From NCBI GenBank assembly GCA_000302695.1, contig AMFN01000004.1:546899-610898 (forward strand): 64,000 bases of DNA, read 5' to 3'. How positions within the stretch are numbered: the stretch's first letter is position 1; every line of letters begins with the position of its first letter. Shown piece after piece: positions 9,894 through 19,883 of the stretch. Position numbers and translations under genes: made by a program. The notes beneath the pieces are model-generated. The model worked only from the letters and a program-made list of their open reading frames with translations, was not told where the DNA came from and made no database searches. Source of the DNA: Enterobacteriaceae bacterium LSJC7 (lineage in GTDB: Bacteria > Pseudomonadota > Gammaproteobacteria > Enterobacterales > Enterobacteriaceae).

Positions 9894-12107
9894 ATGGCGC
9901 GTTTACACACTGGCCTGCCGGCCAATGCCTCCGTCTGCCGTCTTGCCGTGCTGGTTGCTGCGGCACTCGGCGGCGTTTCTGCATCTGCCTGGGCTGCAGA
10001 CAATGCTAAAGAAGACACCATCACTGTGACCGCCGGCGCGGCATCAGTCCAGCAGGAAAGCGCCTGGGGACCGGCCCCGACCATCGCTGCTAAACGTACC
10101 GCGACGGCGACCAAAACCGACACGCCAATCGAGAAAACCCCGCAGTCTGTTTCGGTAGTGACCCGTGAAGAGATGGATATGCGCCAGCCGCAAACCGTCA
10201 AACAGGCTTTGGGCTACACTCCGGGCGTAAATGTGGGGACACGCGGGGCTTCTAACGCTTATGATTATGTGGTGATTCGCGGTTTCGCTCCTCCGGGCCA
10301 GAGCCAGAATAACTATCTGGACGGCCTGAAAATGCAGGGTAACTTTTATAACGATGCAGTTATTGATCCCTATATGCTTGAGCGTGCTGAGTTGATGCGC
10401 GGCCCGACCTCTGTACTTTATGGCAAAAGCAGTCCTGGCGGCATTATCAATATGGTTAGCAAGCGCCCAACCACGGATACAGTTCGCGAAATCCAGTTCA
10501 AAATGGGGTCTGACAACCTGTTTCAGACCGGTATCGATTTTGGTGGCGCGCTTGATGATGATGGGGAGTTTACCTATCGACTAACTGGTGTGGCACGCTC
10601 TAACAACTCCATGCAGAACAGTAGTAAAGAGCAGCGCTATGCTATCGCGCCGTCTTTTACCTGGAGCCCGGATAACAATACCCACTTTACCTTCCTGTCT
10701 TACTTCCAGAACGAACCTGACGTGGGCTACTACGGTTGGTTGCCAAAGGAAGGTACGGTTGAGACGCTGCCAAATGGAAAGCGCCTGAATCGCGATTTCA
10801 ATGAAGGCATTAATAACTCATACACTCGTAATCAGAAGATGGTGGGTTATGCGTTTGATCATACCTTTAATGAGACTTTCACTTTCCGTCAGAATTTGCG
10901 CTTTGCAGAAAATAAAGCCTCACAGCAAACCGTCTATGGCACAGGAATTTGTACAATACAAACCTGCCCGAACGTTCCTGTCGCCGATGTTGGACACTAT
11001 ATGTCGCGTGGCACAGTAGTTGATAATGAGCGCTTGCAAAACTTCTCCGTTGATACGCAGCTGGAAAGCCGTTTCGCTACAGGTGAGGTGCGCCACACGC
11101 TGTTATCCGGCGTTGATTTCATGAGAATGCGTAACGATATCAATGCCTTATTTGGATCTGCGCCCGCCCTTGACCTCTACAACCCACAATATACGGATTT
11201 TGTCTTTGATAAGGCCTTGCCTTATCAGATGAATGAAAATAAACAGACCGGGATTTACGTTCAGGACCAGGCGGAATGGGATAAGTGGTTGTTAACACTT
11301 GGGGGGCGCTACGACTGGTCTAAACAGGCAACAACTGTGCGCGGTAGTAATGGCGGATATATTGAGCGCACGGATAGTCAATTTACCTGGCGCAGTGGAA
11401 TTAACTACCTGTTTGATAATGGCATAACACCGTATTTTAGCTATAGCCAGTCTTTCGAGCCTAATACGTTTGACTTGTGGAGTACGCCGCGCATGTCTTA
11501 CGCGCCGTCTAAGGGCGAGCAGTATGAAGCAGGTGTGAAATACGTACCAAAAGATATGCCAGTGGTGATAACTGGCGCCATTTACCAGCTTACTAAAACG
11601 AACAATCTGACCTCTGACCCCTCTAATCCTCAGAAGCAGGTCCCGGTGGGAGAAATCCGTTCTCGTGGTCTGGAGCTGGAAGCAAAAGCCGCAATTAACG
11701 CCAATGTTAACGTAACGGCGTCCTACACATATACAGATGCGGAATATACGAAAGACACCAACCTTAAAGGCCGTACTCCAGAGCAGGTGCCGGAACATAT
11801 GGCGTCGCTGTGGGGTGATTACACCTTTAACGATGGCCCGCTGTCTGGCCTGACGTTGGGGGCCGGTGGTCGCTATGTTAGCTCCGCTTATGGATCCCCG
11901 GACAACTCGTTCAAAGTGGGTAGCTATACCTTAGCCGACGCGGTAGTGAAATACGACCTGGCTCGTCTGGGCATGAGTGGTTCCAGTATTGCGCTGAACG
12001 TCAACAACGTGTTCGACCGTAAATACGTTGCCAACTGTTTCCAGGCCTACGGTTGCTTCTGGGGGGCTGAACGCCAGTTTGTGGCAACCGCCACCTTCAG
12101 CTTCTGA
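9894..12107 (+). CDS. fhuA: Ferrichrome outer-membrane receptor FhuA
   Basis: TonB-dependent 22-strand barrel with N-terminal plug; imports ferrichrome and in E. coli is the receptor for T1, T5, phi80 and colicin M. The 737-aa precursor has a signal peptide ending near residue 34, a TonB box DTITV (41-45), plug landmarks such as GFAPPGQSQNNYLDG, and a C-terminal barrel ending in the aromatic residue F. It is about ten residues shorter than E. coli FhuA, mainly through shorter extracellular loops; the cysteine pair of loop 4 is kept but only five residues apart (C353, C358). The central third looks AT-richer than its surroundings. First gene of fhuACDB. Confidence 0.96.
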   Translation: MARLHTGLPANASVCRLAVLVAAALGGVSASAWAADNAKEDTITVTAGAASVQQESAWGPAPTIAAKRTATATKTDTPIEKTPQSVSVVTREEMDMRQPQTVKQALGYTPGVNVGTRGASNAYDYVVIRGFAPPGQSQNNYLDGLKMQGNFYNDAVIDPYMLERAELMRGPTSVLYGKSSPGGIINMVSKRPTTDTVREIQFKMGSDNLFQTGIDFGGALDDDGEFTYRLTGVARSNNSMQNSSKEQRYAIAPSFTWSPDNNTHFTFLSYFQNEPDVGYYGWLPKEGTVETLPNGKRLNRDFNEGINNSYTRNQKMVGYAFDHTFNETFTFRQNLRFAENKASQQTVYGTGICTIQTCPNVPVADVGHYMSRGTVVDNERLQNFSVDTQLESRFATGEVRHTLLSGVDFMRMRNDINALFGSAPALDLYNPQYTDFVFDKALPYQMNENKQTGIYVQDQAEWDKWLLTLGGRYDWSKQATTVRGSNGGYIERTDSQFTWRSGINYLFDNGITPYFSYSQSFEPNTFDLWSTPRMSYAPSKGEQYEAGVKYVPKDMPVVITGAIYQLTKTNNLTSDPSNPQKQVPVGEIRSRGLELEAKAAINANVNVTASYTYTDAEYTKDTNLKGRTPEQVPEHMASLWGDYTFNDGPLSGLTLGAGGRYVSSAYGSPDNSFKVGSYTLADAVVKYDLARLGMSGSSIALNVNNVFDRKYVANCFQAYGCFWGAERQFVATATFSF

Positions 12108-12123
12108 TTTATCTTTCCTCTCA

Positions 12124-12143
12124 GGGCACGGTTCGCCGTGCCC
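12124..12143 (+). terminator. Hairpin between fhuA and fhuC
   Basis: An 8-bp perfect stem (GGGCACGG/CCGTGCCC) capped by TTCG, without a following T-run. It lies between the abundant receptor gene and the transporter genes, where it could protect the fhuA 3' end or attenuate transcription into fhuCDB rather than fully terminate. Confidence 0.55.
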
Positions 12144-12162
12144 TTCAACAGGTTGGCGAGTT

Positions 12163-12960
12163 ATGCAGGATAAACCGAGCGTTCAGGAGGCAACCTTTAG
12201 CCTCAATGATGTCACCTTTCGCGTGCCGGGACGCACGCTGCTGCACTCACTCTCTTTGACCTTCCCCGCCGGTAAAGTCACCGGTCTTATCGGCCACAAT
12301 GGTTCTGGTAAATCGACGCTGCTGAAAATGCTGGGCCGCCACCAGAAACCGTCCGAAGGCGACATTCTGCTCGCCGGACAGCCGCTGGACAGCTGGAACA
12401 GCAAAGCTTTTGCCCGCATGGTGGCTTATCTGCCGCAGCAGTTGCCCGCCGCTGAGGGCATGACCGTGCGCGAGCTGGTGGCGATTGGCCGCTATCCGTG
12501 GCACGGCGCGCTGGGGCGTTTTGGCGTCGCAGACCGTGAAAAGGTGGAGGAAGCCATTTCCCTTGTTGGCCTGAAACCGTTTGCCCATCGGCTGGTGGAC
12601 AGTCTCTCCGGCGGCGAACGCCAGCGTGCGTGGATTGCCATGCTGGTGGCCCAGGACAGCCGCTGTCTACTGCTCGACGAACCGACCTCTGCGCTGGACG
12701 TTGCCCACCAGGTGGAAGTGCATGCGCTGATTCACCGCCTGAGCGAACAGCGCGGGCTGACGGTGATTGCGGTGCTGCACGACATCAACATGGCGGCGCG
12801 CTACTGCGACTGGATGGTGGCGTTGCGCGGCGGTGAAACCATTGCCCAGGGCACCCCTGCGGATATGATGAACAGCGAAACGCTGGAGCAGATTTACGGC
12901 ATCCCGATGGGCATTTTGCCGCATCCGTCGGGCAGTGCGCCGGTCAGTTTCGTCTGGTGA
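12163..12960 (+). CDS. fhuC: Ferric hydroxamate ABC transporter, ATPase FhuC
   Basis: Cytoplasmic ATPase energising import of ferric hydroxamates through FhuB. The 265-aa protein has Walker A GHNGSGKST (44-52), signature LSGGERQ (148-154), Walker B LLLDEPTS (169-176) and the switch histidine H206. The start at 12163 (MQDKPSVQEATFSL) matches the E. coli length; an upstream ATG in the same frame would run into fhuA. The stop overlaps the upstream region of fhuD, whose Shine-Dalgarno lies over the fhuC stop codon. Confidence 0.97.
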   Translation: MQDKPSVQEATFSLNDVTFRVPGRTLLHSLSLTFPAGKVTGLIGHNGSGKSTLLKMLGRHQKPSEGDILLAGQPLDSWNSKAFARMVAYLPQQLPAAEGMTVRELVAIGRYPWHGALGRFGVADREKVEEAISLVGLKPFAHRLVDSLSGGERQRAWIAMLVAQDSRCLLLDEPTSALDVAHQVEVHALIHRLSEQRGLTVIAVLHDINMAARYCDWMVALRGGETIAQGTPADMMNSETLEQIYGIPMGILPHPSGSAPVSFVW

Positions 12961-12968
12961 GGCCGACA

Positions 12969-13856
12969 ATGTTTGACTCTTCAATCACGCGCCGCCGCTT
13001 GCTGACCGCAATGGCGCTTTCGCCGCTTCTGATGACTCCGGGCATCAGCCGTGCAGGTTTTCCTGAGCTTGAGCGCATTGTGGCGCTGGAATGGCTGCCG
13101 GTGGAACTGCTGCTGGCGCTGGGTGTGGCACCGCTGGCGGTGGCCGATGCCCGCAACTATCGGTTGTGGGTTGGTCAACCGGCGCTGCCGGACGGCGTCA
13201 TTGACGTGGGCCTGCGCACCGAACCCAACCTTGAGCTGCTAAGTCAGCTTCATCCTTCGCTGATCCTCTATTCGGCGGGCTACGGCCCTAAGCCTGAAAA
13301 AATCGAACGCATTGCGCCGGGCATGGGCGTGCGCTTTAGCGATGGCTCGCAGCCGCTGACCAGCGCGCGCGCGTCGTTGACCGCTATTGGCGAGCGCCTG
13401 GGTCTTGGTCGACGTGCACGCGCTCACCTGGGCCAGTTCGACGAGTTTATGGCGAGCATGAAAGCGCGTTTTGCCCCCTGGCGCGGGCAGCCGCTGCTGC
13501 TGATGTCATTGATGGATGCGCGCCATGCGCTGATCATCGGCAAAAACAGTCTGTTCCAGCAGGTGATGGATGAATTAGGCCTGGAGAATGCCTGGCAGGG
13601 TGAAGTGAACTTCTGGGGCAGCGCAGTAGTCGGCCTGGAACGGCTGGCGGCGGTGAAAGCGGCGCAGGTGTTGTGTTTTGCACACGGTGATGATGCGCTG
13701 ATGCGCCAGATTGCCGCTATGCCGCTGTGGCAGGCCATGCCGTTTGTGCGCCAGAACCGCTTTACTCGCGTGCAGTCGGTGTGGTTTTACGGGGCAACAC
13801 TGTCAGCCATGCATTTCTGCCGTGTGCTCGACGGCGCGCTGGGAGCACGGCCATGA
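12969..13856 (+). CDS. fhuD: Ferric hydroxamate periplasmic binding protein FhuD
   Basis: Periplasmic receptor delivering ferrichrome and other hydroxamates to FhuB. The 295-aa protein starts MFDSSITRRRLLTAMALSPLL: the RRRLL segment before a hydrophobic stretch is a twin-arginine signal, as known for E. coli FhuD. The class III binding-protein body shows IVALEWLPVELLLALG near the N-terminus and WFYGATLSAMHF near the end. The ATG at 12969 has GAGG six bases upstream; a GTG at 12957 overlaps the fhuC stop but would extend the signal without support. Its stop overlaps the fhuB start. Confidence 0.95.
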   Translation: MFDSSITRRRLLTAMALSPLLMTPGISRAGFPELERIVALEWLPVELLLALGVAPLAVADARNYRLWVGQPALPDGVIDVGLRTEPNLELLSQLHPSLILYSAGYGPKPEKIERIAPGMGVRFSDGSQPLTSARASLTAIGERLGLGRRARAHLGQFDEFMASMKARFAPWRGQPLLLMSLMDARHALIIGKNSLFQQVMDELGLENAWQGEVNFWGSAVVGLERLAAVKAAQVLCFAHGDDALMRQIAAMPLWQAMPFVRQNRFTRVQSVWFYGATLSAMHFCRVLDGALGARP

Positions 13857-15832
13857 AAACACGCTCCCTCGCTCTGCCGGCAGTGCTGCTCTCGGCGCTG
13901 TTTATTGGCGCGCTGCTGCTGACCTTCCATAACCTGACGGCGCTGTTGCCACGAGCGGCCTGGGGCCAGGCGTGGCGGCAGCCAGATATCGATAACATCA
14001 GCGAGATGTTGTTTTATTACAGCGCGCTGCCGCGTCTGGCAATAGCGCTGCTGGTGGGCGCCGGACTGGGGCTGGCAGGCGTGCTGTTCCAGCAGGTGCT
14101 GCGTAACCCGCTGGCAGAGCCGACGACGCTCGGCGTGGCCACCGGCGCGCAGCTTGGCGTGACGGTCGCTACGCTGTGGACATTGCCGGTGTTGCTGCAA
14201 CAGTTCGCAGCCCTGGCCGGCGCCGGTATTGTCGCGCTGCTGGTGTTTGGTGCGGCCTGGGGTAAGCGCCTGTCGCCGGTCACGCTGATTCTGGCGGGCC
14301 TTGTGATGAGCATGTACTGCGGTGCCGTCAATCAACTGCTGGTGATTTTCAATCATGATGCGTTGCAGAACGTGTTTTTGTGGAGCACGGGTTCGCTGAC
14401 GCAGACCGACTGGCACGGCGTGCGCGAACTGTGGCCACGTCTGCTGGGTGCCGTTGTGTTGGTGCTGATGATGCTGCGCCCGCTGACGTTGATTGGTCTT
14501 GATGACGGTGTGGCACGTAACCTTGGACTGGCGTTGTCGCTGATGCGGCTGCTGGCGCTCACGCTCGCCGTCGCCATTAGCGCGCTGCTGGTGAATGCGG
14601 TCGGCATCGTTGGTTTTATCGGCCTGTTTGCGCCGCTGCTGGCAAGGATGCTGGGTGCGCGCCGTCTGGTGGCGCGGATGGTACTGGCGGCGGTGATTGG
14701 CGCGCTCATCCTCTGGCTTTCTGACCAGCTTATTGTCTGGCTGGCGACGGTATGGCGCGAGATTTCTACCGGTACTGTGACAGCAATGATTGGTGCGCCG
14801 CTGCTGCTGTGGCTGCTGCCGCGCCTGCGTACCTCGCGTGAACCGTCGATGTCGCAGGGGACCCACATCCCGAATGAGCGCCATCACGTGCTCGGTTATG
14901 CCTTACTCGGCCTGGGGCTGCTGTTGGTCGTGCTGACGGTGGCGCTGACGTTTGGTCGCGATGCCGAAGGCTGGCGCTGGGCTACGGGAAGCGGGCTTAA
15001 TGATGTGTGGCAGTGGCGCTGGCCGCGTGTGCTGGCCGCACTCAGCGCGGGCATGATGCTGGCGGTGGCGGGCTGTATTATTCAGCGTCTGACCGGAAAT
15101 GGCATGGCAAGCCCGGAGGTGCTGGGCATTAGCTCCGGTGCTGCGTTTGGCGTGGTGGTCATGATGTTTCTGGTGCCGGGAGATGCCTTTGCCTGGCTGC
15201 TGCCCGCAGGGAGCCTCGGTGCCGCGGTGACGCTGCTCATCATTACCGTGGTCGGCGGGCGTGGCGGCTTTTCACCCCAGCGTATGCTGCTGGCCGGGAT
15301 GGCGCTCAGTACTGCGTTTAGTATGCTGCTGATGTTGCTGCTGGCCAGCGGTGACCCGCGTATGGCGACGCTGCTGACGTGGATCTCGGGTTCGACCTAC
15401 AGCGTGACCGGTGAGCAAGCATGGCGTACCGCCGCCGTGATGGTGGTTCTGCTGGCGCTGACGCCGCTGTGCCAGCGCTGGCTACAGATACTGCCACTGG
15501 GCAGTGCCACAGCCAGAGGCGTGGGGATAGCGTTGACGCCGGTGCGCCTGGCGCTGCTGCTGCTGGCAGCTACGCTCACCGCAACCGCTACGCTGGTTAT
15601 CGGCCCGCTGAGCTTTGTTGGCCTGATGGCACCGCACATCGCACGCATGCTCGGCTTTCGCCGTGCGCTGCCGCAACTGGTGATGGCCGCCCTGTTGGGC
15701 GGGGCGTTGATGGTGCTGGCTGACTGGTGCGGGCGTATGTTCCTGTTCCCGGATCAAATTCCGGCTGGCCTGCTGGCGACCTTTATTGGTGCGCCGTACT
15801 TTGTGCTGTTGCTGAGAAGGCAGGGGAAATAG
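13853..15832 (+). CDS. fhuB: Ferric hydroxamate ABC transporter permease FhuB
   Basis: Double-length inner-membrane permease of 659 aa, equivalent to two fused FecCD-type permeases; each half carries a conserved GxxxAxxGxxxQ-type segment (GVLFQQVLRNPLAEPTTLG in the first half, AGCIIQRLTGNGMASPEVLG in the second) for contact with FhuC. Many Leu-rich membrane segments are evident. The ATG at 13853 overlaps the fhuD stop as ATGA, giving translational coupling, and length agrees with E. coli (660 aa). The gene closes the operon at a strong bidirectional terminator. Confidence 0.97.
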   Translation: MKTRSLALPAVLLSALFIGALLLTFHNLTALLPRAAWGQAWRQPDIDNISEMLFYYSALPRLAIALLVGAGLGLAGVLFQQVLRNPLAEPTTLGVATGAQLGVTVATLWTLPVLLQQFAALAGAGIVALLVFGAAWGKRLSPVTLILAGLVMSMYCGAVNQLLVIFNHDALQNVFLWSTGSLTQTDWHGVRELWPRLLGAVVLVLMMLRPLTLIGLDDGVARNLGLALSLMRLLALTLAVAISALLVNAVGIVGFIGLFAPLLARMLGARRLVARMVLAAVIGALILWLSDQLIVWLATVWREISTGTVTAMIGAPLLLWLLPRLRTSREPSMSQGTHIPNERHHVLGYALLGLGLLLVVLTVALTFGRDAEGWRWATGSGLNDVWQWRWPRVLAALSAGMMLAVAGCIIQRLTGNGMASPEVLGISSGAAFGVVVMMFLVPGDAFAWLLPAGSLGAAVTLLIITVVGGRGGFSPQRMLLAGMALSTAFSMLLMLLLASGDPRMATLLTWISGSTYSVTGEQAWRTAAVMVVLLALTPLCQRWLQILPLGSATARGVGIALTPVRLALLLLAATLTATATLVIGPLSFVGLMAPHIARMLGFRRALPQLVMAALLGGALMVLADWCGRMFLFPDQIPAGLLATFIGAPYFVLLLRRQGK

Positions 15833-15851
15833 CGCCGGATTACGGTAAAAG

Positions 15852-15885
15852 AAAAGGCCGCTGCGGTTCACGCAGCGGCCTTTTT
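15852..15885. terminator. Bidirectional terminator between fhuB and hemL
   Basis: A 14-bp perfect stem (AAAAGGCCGCTGCG and its complement) with a 5-nt loop, flanked by A and T runs, serves the converging fhuB and hemL transcripts. Confidence 0.92.
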
Positions 15886-15900
15886 CGTTACAGAGGCGAG

Positions 15901-17181
15901 TTACAGTTTTGCGAACGCACGGCGTGCGGCATCAATGGTGTTATTGATGTCTTCTTCACTGTGGGCAATGGACATAAAGCCCGCTTCGAACGCCGACGGT
16001 GCCAGATAAACGCCTTCGTCGAGCATCAGGTGGAAGAAGCGCTTAAAGCGTTGTGTATCACAGGCCACCACGTCCTGATAGCAGGTGACGCGCTCGGCGT
16101 CGGTAAAGAAGATACCGAACATGCCGCCAACGTGATTGACCACCAGCGGAACGCCCGCCTCTTTGGCAGCGTTCAGCAGACCGTCGGCGAGTTGCGTGGT
16201 CAGACTGTCCAGCGTTTCATGCACGCCCGGCTGTGCTACCTGTTGCAGGCAGGCGTAGCCCGCCGCCATCGCCACCGGGTTGCCAGAGAGCGTGCCCGCC
16301 TGGTAAACCGGACCGGTCGGTGCCAGCGCGTCCATCACGTCGCGGCGACCTCCGAAAGCACCCACCGGCATGCCGCCGCCGATGATTTTGCCAAGACAGG
16401 TCAGGTCCGGCGTGACGTTGTAGTAGGCCTGGGCGCCGCCGAGCGCTACGCGAAAGCCGGTCATCACTTCATCAATAATCAGCAGCGCGCCGAACTCGTC
16501 GCACAGCGCGCGCAGGCCAGGCAGGAAGTCCGGCTGCGGCGGTATGCAGTTCATGTTACCTGCTACCGGCTCAACGATGATACAGGCGATGTCCTGCGGA
16601 TACTGCTCGAACGCGGCGCGCACGGAGGCGAGGTCGTTGTAGGTACAGGTCAGGGTGTGTTTAGCGAAGTCGGCCGGAACGCCCGGGGAGTTCGGCTGGC
16701 CGAGCGTCAGCGCGCCGGAGCCGGCTTTCACCAACAGGCAGTCGGCGTGACCGTGATAGCAGCCTTCAAATTTGATGATTTTGTCGCGCCCGGTAAAGCC
16801 GCGTGCCAGGCGAATGGCGCTCATGGTGGCTTCGGTACCGGAGTTCACCATGCGCACCATGTCCATTGACGGTACAAGGTCGGTGACAAGCTGCGCCATT
16901 TTCACTTCCATGCCGGTCGGTGCACCAAAGCTCAGGCCACGTTCGGCGGCCTCAATCACCGCGTTGCGGATGGTGGCGTTGTTGTGCCCGAGCACCATCG
17001 GGCCCCATGAGCCGACATAGTCGATATAGGCTTTACCATCGACATCATAAATAAATGCGCCGTCGGCACGTTCGATAAACAGCGGCGTACCGCCCACGCC
17101 GCTGAAGGCGCGAACCGGAGAGTTTACGCCACCGGGGATAAGCTCGCGCGCGGCGGCATAAAGGGTTTCAGACTGGCTCAT
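15901..17181 (-). CDS. hemL: Glutamate-1-semialdehyde 2,1-aminomutase
   Basis: PLP enzyme converting glutamate-1-semialdehyde to 5-aminolevulinate, the second step of the C5 route to heme. The 426-aa protein equals the E. coli length. K265 in [16 protein letters not shown] is the PLP lysine, [10 protein letters not shown] supplies the cofactor-binding aspartate (about 237), and the N-terminal [14 protein letters not shown] is diagnostic. AGGAG precedes the ATG. It converges with fhuB and is divergent from clcA. Confidence 0.97.
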   Translation of the reverse strand: MSQSETLYAAARELIPGGVNSPVRAFSGVGGTPLFIERADGAFIYDVDGKAYIDYVGSWGPMVLGHNNATIRNAVIEAAERGLSFGAPTGMEVKMAQLVTDLVPSMDMVRMVNSGTEATMSAIRLARGFTGRDKIIKFEGCYHGHADCLLVKAGSGALTLGQPNSPGVPADFAKHTLTCTYNDLASVRAAFEQYPQDIACIIVEPVAGNMNCIPPQPDFLPGLRALCDEFGALLIIDEVMTGFRVALGGAQAYYNVTPDLTCLGKIIGGGMPVGAFGGRRDVMDALAPTGPVYQAGTLSGNPVAMAAGYACLQQVAQPGVHETLDSLTTQLADGLLNAAKEAGVPLVVNHVGGMFGIFFTDAERVTCYQDVVACDTQRFKRFFHLMLDEGVYLAPSAFEAGFMSIAHSEEDINNTIDAARRAFAKL

Positions 17182-17348
17182 GAATCGGCTCCTGATTCGT
17201 GGAATGAGAGTTTGTGGCTATTCTACGGGATTGTGGTGTCGGGTTACAAAGCCGTCACCGGGCAATCCATCACGTATTTTCCGAGACGATGTGGGAGCAG
17301 GGGCGTAGACTTAAGGCATCAAACCCGACTAACCGTATGTAAATCGCC

Positions 17349-18755
17349 ATGAATCCTGAAACGCCGTCCTTTGGTGCGCGCGAGATTTTACGCCTGCGGC
17401 GTAGAGAAGCCATCACGCGCCTGCTGCATCGTGACAAAACACCGCTGTTGATACTGCTCATGGCCGCACTGGTCGGCACGCTGGCGGGGCTGGCGGGCGT
17501 GGCGTTTGAAAAAGCCGTGAACTGGGTTCAGTACCAGCGCCTCGGCGCCATTGCGGGCGTGGCTGACCACGCCTGGCTTGCCTGGCCGCTGGCGTTTATT
17601 GCTTCTGCGCTGCTGGCGGCGCTGGGCTACTGGCTGGTACGTCGCTTTGCGCCGGAGGCGGGCGGCTCCGGCATCCCGGAAATAGAGGGGGCGCTTGAAG
17701 AACTGCGCCCGGTGCGCTGGTGGCGGGTGCTGCCGGTTAAGTTTATTGGCGGTCTTGGCACACTCGGTGGCGGGATGGTGCTGGGGCGCGAAGGGCCAAC
17801 GGTGCAGATTGGCGGCAATATCGGGCGCATGGTACTTGATGTACTGCGCATGCGCAGCGCTGAAGCGCGACACACGCTACTGGCGACCGGTGCCGCCGCC
17901 GGGATGTCGGCGGCGTTTAACGCACCGCTGGCGGGCATTCTGTTTATTATCGAAGAGATGCGCCCGCAGTTTCGCTACAACCTGATTTCGATTAAGGCTG
18001 TATTTACCGGCGTGATAATGTCGAGCGTGGTGTTCCGGGTCTTCAACGGCGAAGGTGCCGTGATTGACGTTGGTAAGCTCAGCAACGCGCCGCTGGAAAC
18101 GCTGTGGTTGTATCTGGTGCTGGGGATGATTTTTGGTGTACTGGGACCGCTGTTTAATCACCTTATTTTTAAGGCTCAGGACATGTTCCAGCGCCTGCAC
18201 GGTGGCAAGATTAACAAATGGGTGCTCACTGGCGCGCTGCTGGGAGGGCTGTGTGGCGTGCTGGGGCTGATAGAGCCAGCGGCTGCGGGCGGGGGATTTA
18301 ACCTGATTCCTGTAGCCGCTGCCGGGAATTATGCGCTCGGTATGCTGGTGTTTATCTTTATTGCCCGCGTGGTGACCACCGTGTTGTGCTTTGCCTCTGG
18401 CGCGCCGGGCGGCATTTTCGCGCCGATGCTCGCGCTGGGCACGCTGCTCGGTACCGCCTTTGGTATGGCCTGCACCGCCTGGTTCCCGGCGTATCAGCTG
18501 GATGCCGGAACGTTTGCGATTGCGGGTATGGGCGCGCTGTTTGCCGCCTCGGTACGTGCGCCGCTCACCGGTATTGTGCTGGTGCTGGAGATGACTGACA
18601 ATTACCAGCTTATTTTGCCAATGATTATTACCTGTCTCGGCGCTACGCTACTGGCACAGTTTTTGGGCGGTAAGCCGCTGTATTCCAGCATTCTTGCCCG
18701 CACGCTGGCGAGTCAGCAGGCATTGCAAAGCCAGACTGGATCGCAGAATACTTGA
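17349..18755 (+). CDS. clcA: H+/Cl- exchange transporter ClcA
   Basis: Inner-membrane CLC antiporter, two chlorides out for one proton in, contributing to extreme acid resistance. The 468-aa protein keeps the selectivity-filter motifs GSGIP (106-110), GREGP (146-150, gating E148) and GIFAP, the proton-pathway E203 in IIEEMRPQF, and the KPLYS tyrosine near the C-terminus. E148 and E203 identify it as an exchanger rather than a channel. E. coli ClcA is 473 aa. It is followed by erpA after a small hairpin. Confidence 0.96.
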   Translation: MNPETPSFGAREILRLRRREAITRLLHRDKTPLLILLMAALVGTLAGLAGVAFEKAVNWVQYQRLGAIAGVADHAWLAWPLAFIASALLAALGYWLVRRFAPEAGGSGIPEIEGALEELRPVRWWRVLPVKFIGGLGTLGGGMVLGREGPTVQIGGNIGRMVLDVLRMRSAEARHTLLATGAAAGMSAAFNAPLAGILFIIEEMRPQFRYNLISIKAVFTGVIMSSVVFRVFNGEGAVIDVGKLSNAPLETLWLYLVLGMIFGVLGPLFNHLIFKAQDMFQRLHGGKINKWVLTGALLGGLCGVLGLIEPAAAGGGFNLIPVAAAGNYALGMLVFIFIARVVTTVLCFASGAPGGIFAPMLALGTLLGTAFGMACTAWFPAYQLDAGTFAIAGMGALFAASVRAPLTGIVLVLEMTDNYQLILPMIITCLGATLLAQFLGGKPLYSSILARTLASQQALQSQTGSQNT

Positions 18756-18790
18756 ACGATTCACCAGGGTATTGGATAATAACGCTAACC

Positions 18791-18812
18791 ATCGGGCGTC
18801 CTTTCGCCCGAT
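18791..18812 (+). other. Hairpin in the erpA leader
   Basis: An 8-bp stem (ATCGGGCG/CGCCCGAT) with a TCCTTT loop lies 24 bases before the erpA start. No T-run follows; it may be the weak end of clcA or a leader structure. Confidence 0.45.
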
Positions 18813-18836
18813 TGAGATTCTGGTTTGGAGCAAAAA

Positions 18837-19184
18837 ATGAGTGATGACGTAGCAGCACTGCCGCTGGAGTTTACCGATGCGGCCGCCAGTAAAGTTAAAA
18901 ATCTGATTGCAGATGAAGAGAATCCGCAGCTCAAACTGCGTGTCTATATTACCGGCGGTGGTTGCAGCGGCTTCCAGTATGGCTTCACCTTTGACGACCA
19001 GATTAACGACGGCGATATGACCATTGAGAAGCAGGGCGTTGCGCTGGTCGTTGACCCAATGAGCCTGCAATATCTGGTGGGCGGCGCGGTGGATTACACC
19101 GAAGGCCTGGAAGGTTCGCGCTTTGTGGTGACCAACCCGAATGCGAAAAGCACCTGCGGCTGTGGCTCGTCATTTAGCATTTGA
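18837..19184 (+). CDS. erpA: Iron-sulfur cluster insertion protein ErpA
   Basis: A-type Fe-S carrier that delivers clusters to apoproteins such as IspG/IspH and respiratory enzymes. The 115-aa protein has the three conserved cysteines C43 (GGGCSGF), C107 and C109 ([11 protein letters not shown]). The ATG at 18837 with GGAG seven bases upstream gives [12 protein letters not shown] as in E. coli; an earlier TTG in frame is not needed. Terminates at a bidirectional hairpin shared with yadS. Confidence 0.97.
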   Translation: MSDDVAALPLEFTDAAASKVKNLIADEENPQLKLRVYITGGGCSGFQYGFTFDDQINDGDMTIEKQGVALVVDPMSLQYLVGGAVDYTEGLEGSRFVVTNPNAKSTCGCGSSFSI

Positions 19185-19203
19185 GTTGCGCTGCGCAAAA
19201 AAA

Positions 19204-19229
19204 ACCGTGCCCTGAGGCGCGGTTTTTTT
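19204..19229. terminator. Bidirectional terminator between erpA and yadS
   Basis: The stem ACCGTGCC/GGCGCGGT (one G-T pair) with a CTGA loop has seven A residues on one side and seven T residues on the other, between convergent genes. Confidence 0.9.
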
Positions 19230-19245
19230 ATGGCTGCGATAAACG

Positions 19246-19866
19246 TCAGTGGCGCTCGTCCAGCGCGAAGGCTGGCAGCTTGAGGTTCCAGCGGATAGCC
19301 GCAAGGCGAATCAGCAGCGTTACCGCCATGCCAATCATGCTCGCTTTTTCCAGCGGCTGGTGGAACAACTGGAAGGCAATCACGTGCACCAGCCCGCCAA
19401 TAATGCAGGCGGTGGCGTAGATTTCGGTGCGCAGAATCATTGGGACTTCGCGAGCCAGCACGTCGCGAATAATACCGCCGCCGACGCCGGTCAGCACGCC
19501 CATGCACACGGCAATCATCGGCCCGGTATCGGCAAGAATGGCCTTGTTGACGCCAATGCCGACAAATACCGCAAGACCTACGGCATCCAGTACGGGCAGT
19601 ATCCATTTGGGCAGACGGCGCGGCTGGCGCACCAGCGCCAGCGTGAGCACGCAGGTGACCATGGCAACGATAAGGTCGGTCGGGTCTTTGACCCAGAAGA
19701 CCGGGCCGTTGGCGAGCGCCATATCGCGAATAGTCCCGCCGCCAACAGCGGTAACGACGCCAAGCACCAGCACGCCAAACGGGTCCATGCGCAGCTTACC
19801 CGCCAGCAAGACGCCGGAAATCGCAAATACCGCAGTCCCTAAGATATCCAGCCAGTAAACCAGCAT
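19246..19866 (-). CDS. yadS: TRIC-family cation channel-like membrane protein YadS
   Basis: A 206-aa hydrophobic protein of the UPF0126/TRIC family: two copies of a three-helix unit, each with a GGGxxRD motif (GGGTIRDMAL in the first half, GGGIIRDVLA in the second), plus a seventh helix. Prokaryotic TRIC proteins form trimeric cation channels; a glycine-transport role has been suggested for relatives. The physiological role here is inferred only from family. It lies downstream of btuF on the minus strand. Confidence 0.9.
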   Translation of the reverse strand: MLVYWLDILGTAVFAISGVLLAGKLRMDPFGVLVLGVVTAVGGGTIRDMALANGPVFWVKDPTDLIVAMVTCVLTLALVRQPRRLPKWILPVLDAVGLAVFVGIGVNKAILADTGPMIAVCMGVLTGVGGGIIRDVLAREVPMILRTEIYATACIIGGLVHVIAFQLFHQPLEKASMIGMAVTLLIRLAAIRWNLKLPAFALDERH

Positions 19867-19883
19867 CGCGTTGCCTCAACTCG

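Noticed and set aside
13787-14887. A 366-codon minus-strand frame antisense to fhuB, rich in Gln, Arg and His
   Set aside because: Composition is what the Leu/Val-rich fhuB reading frame produces in reverse; no gene support.
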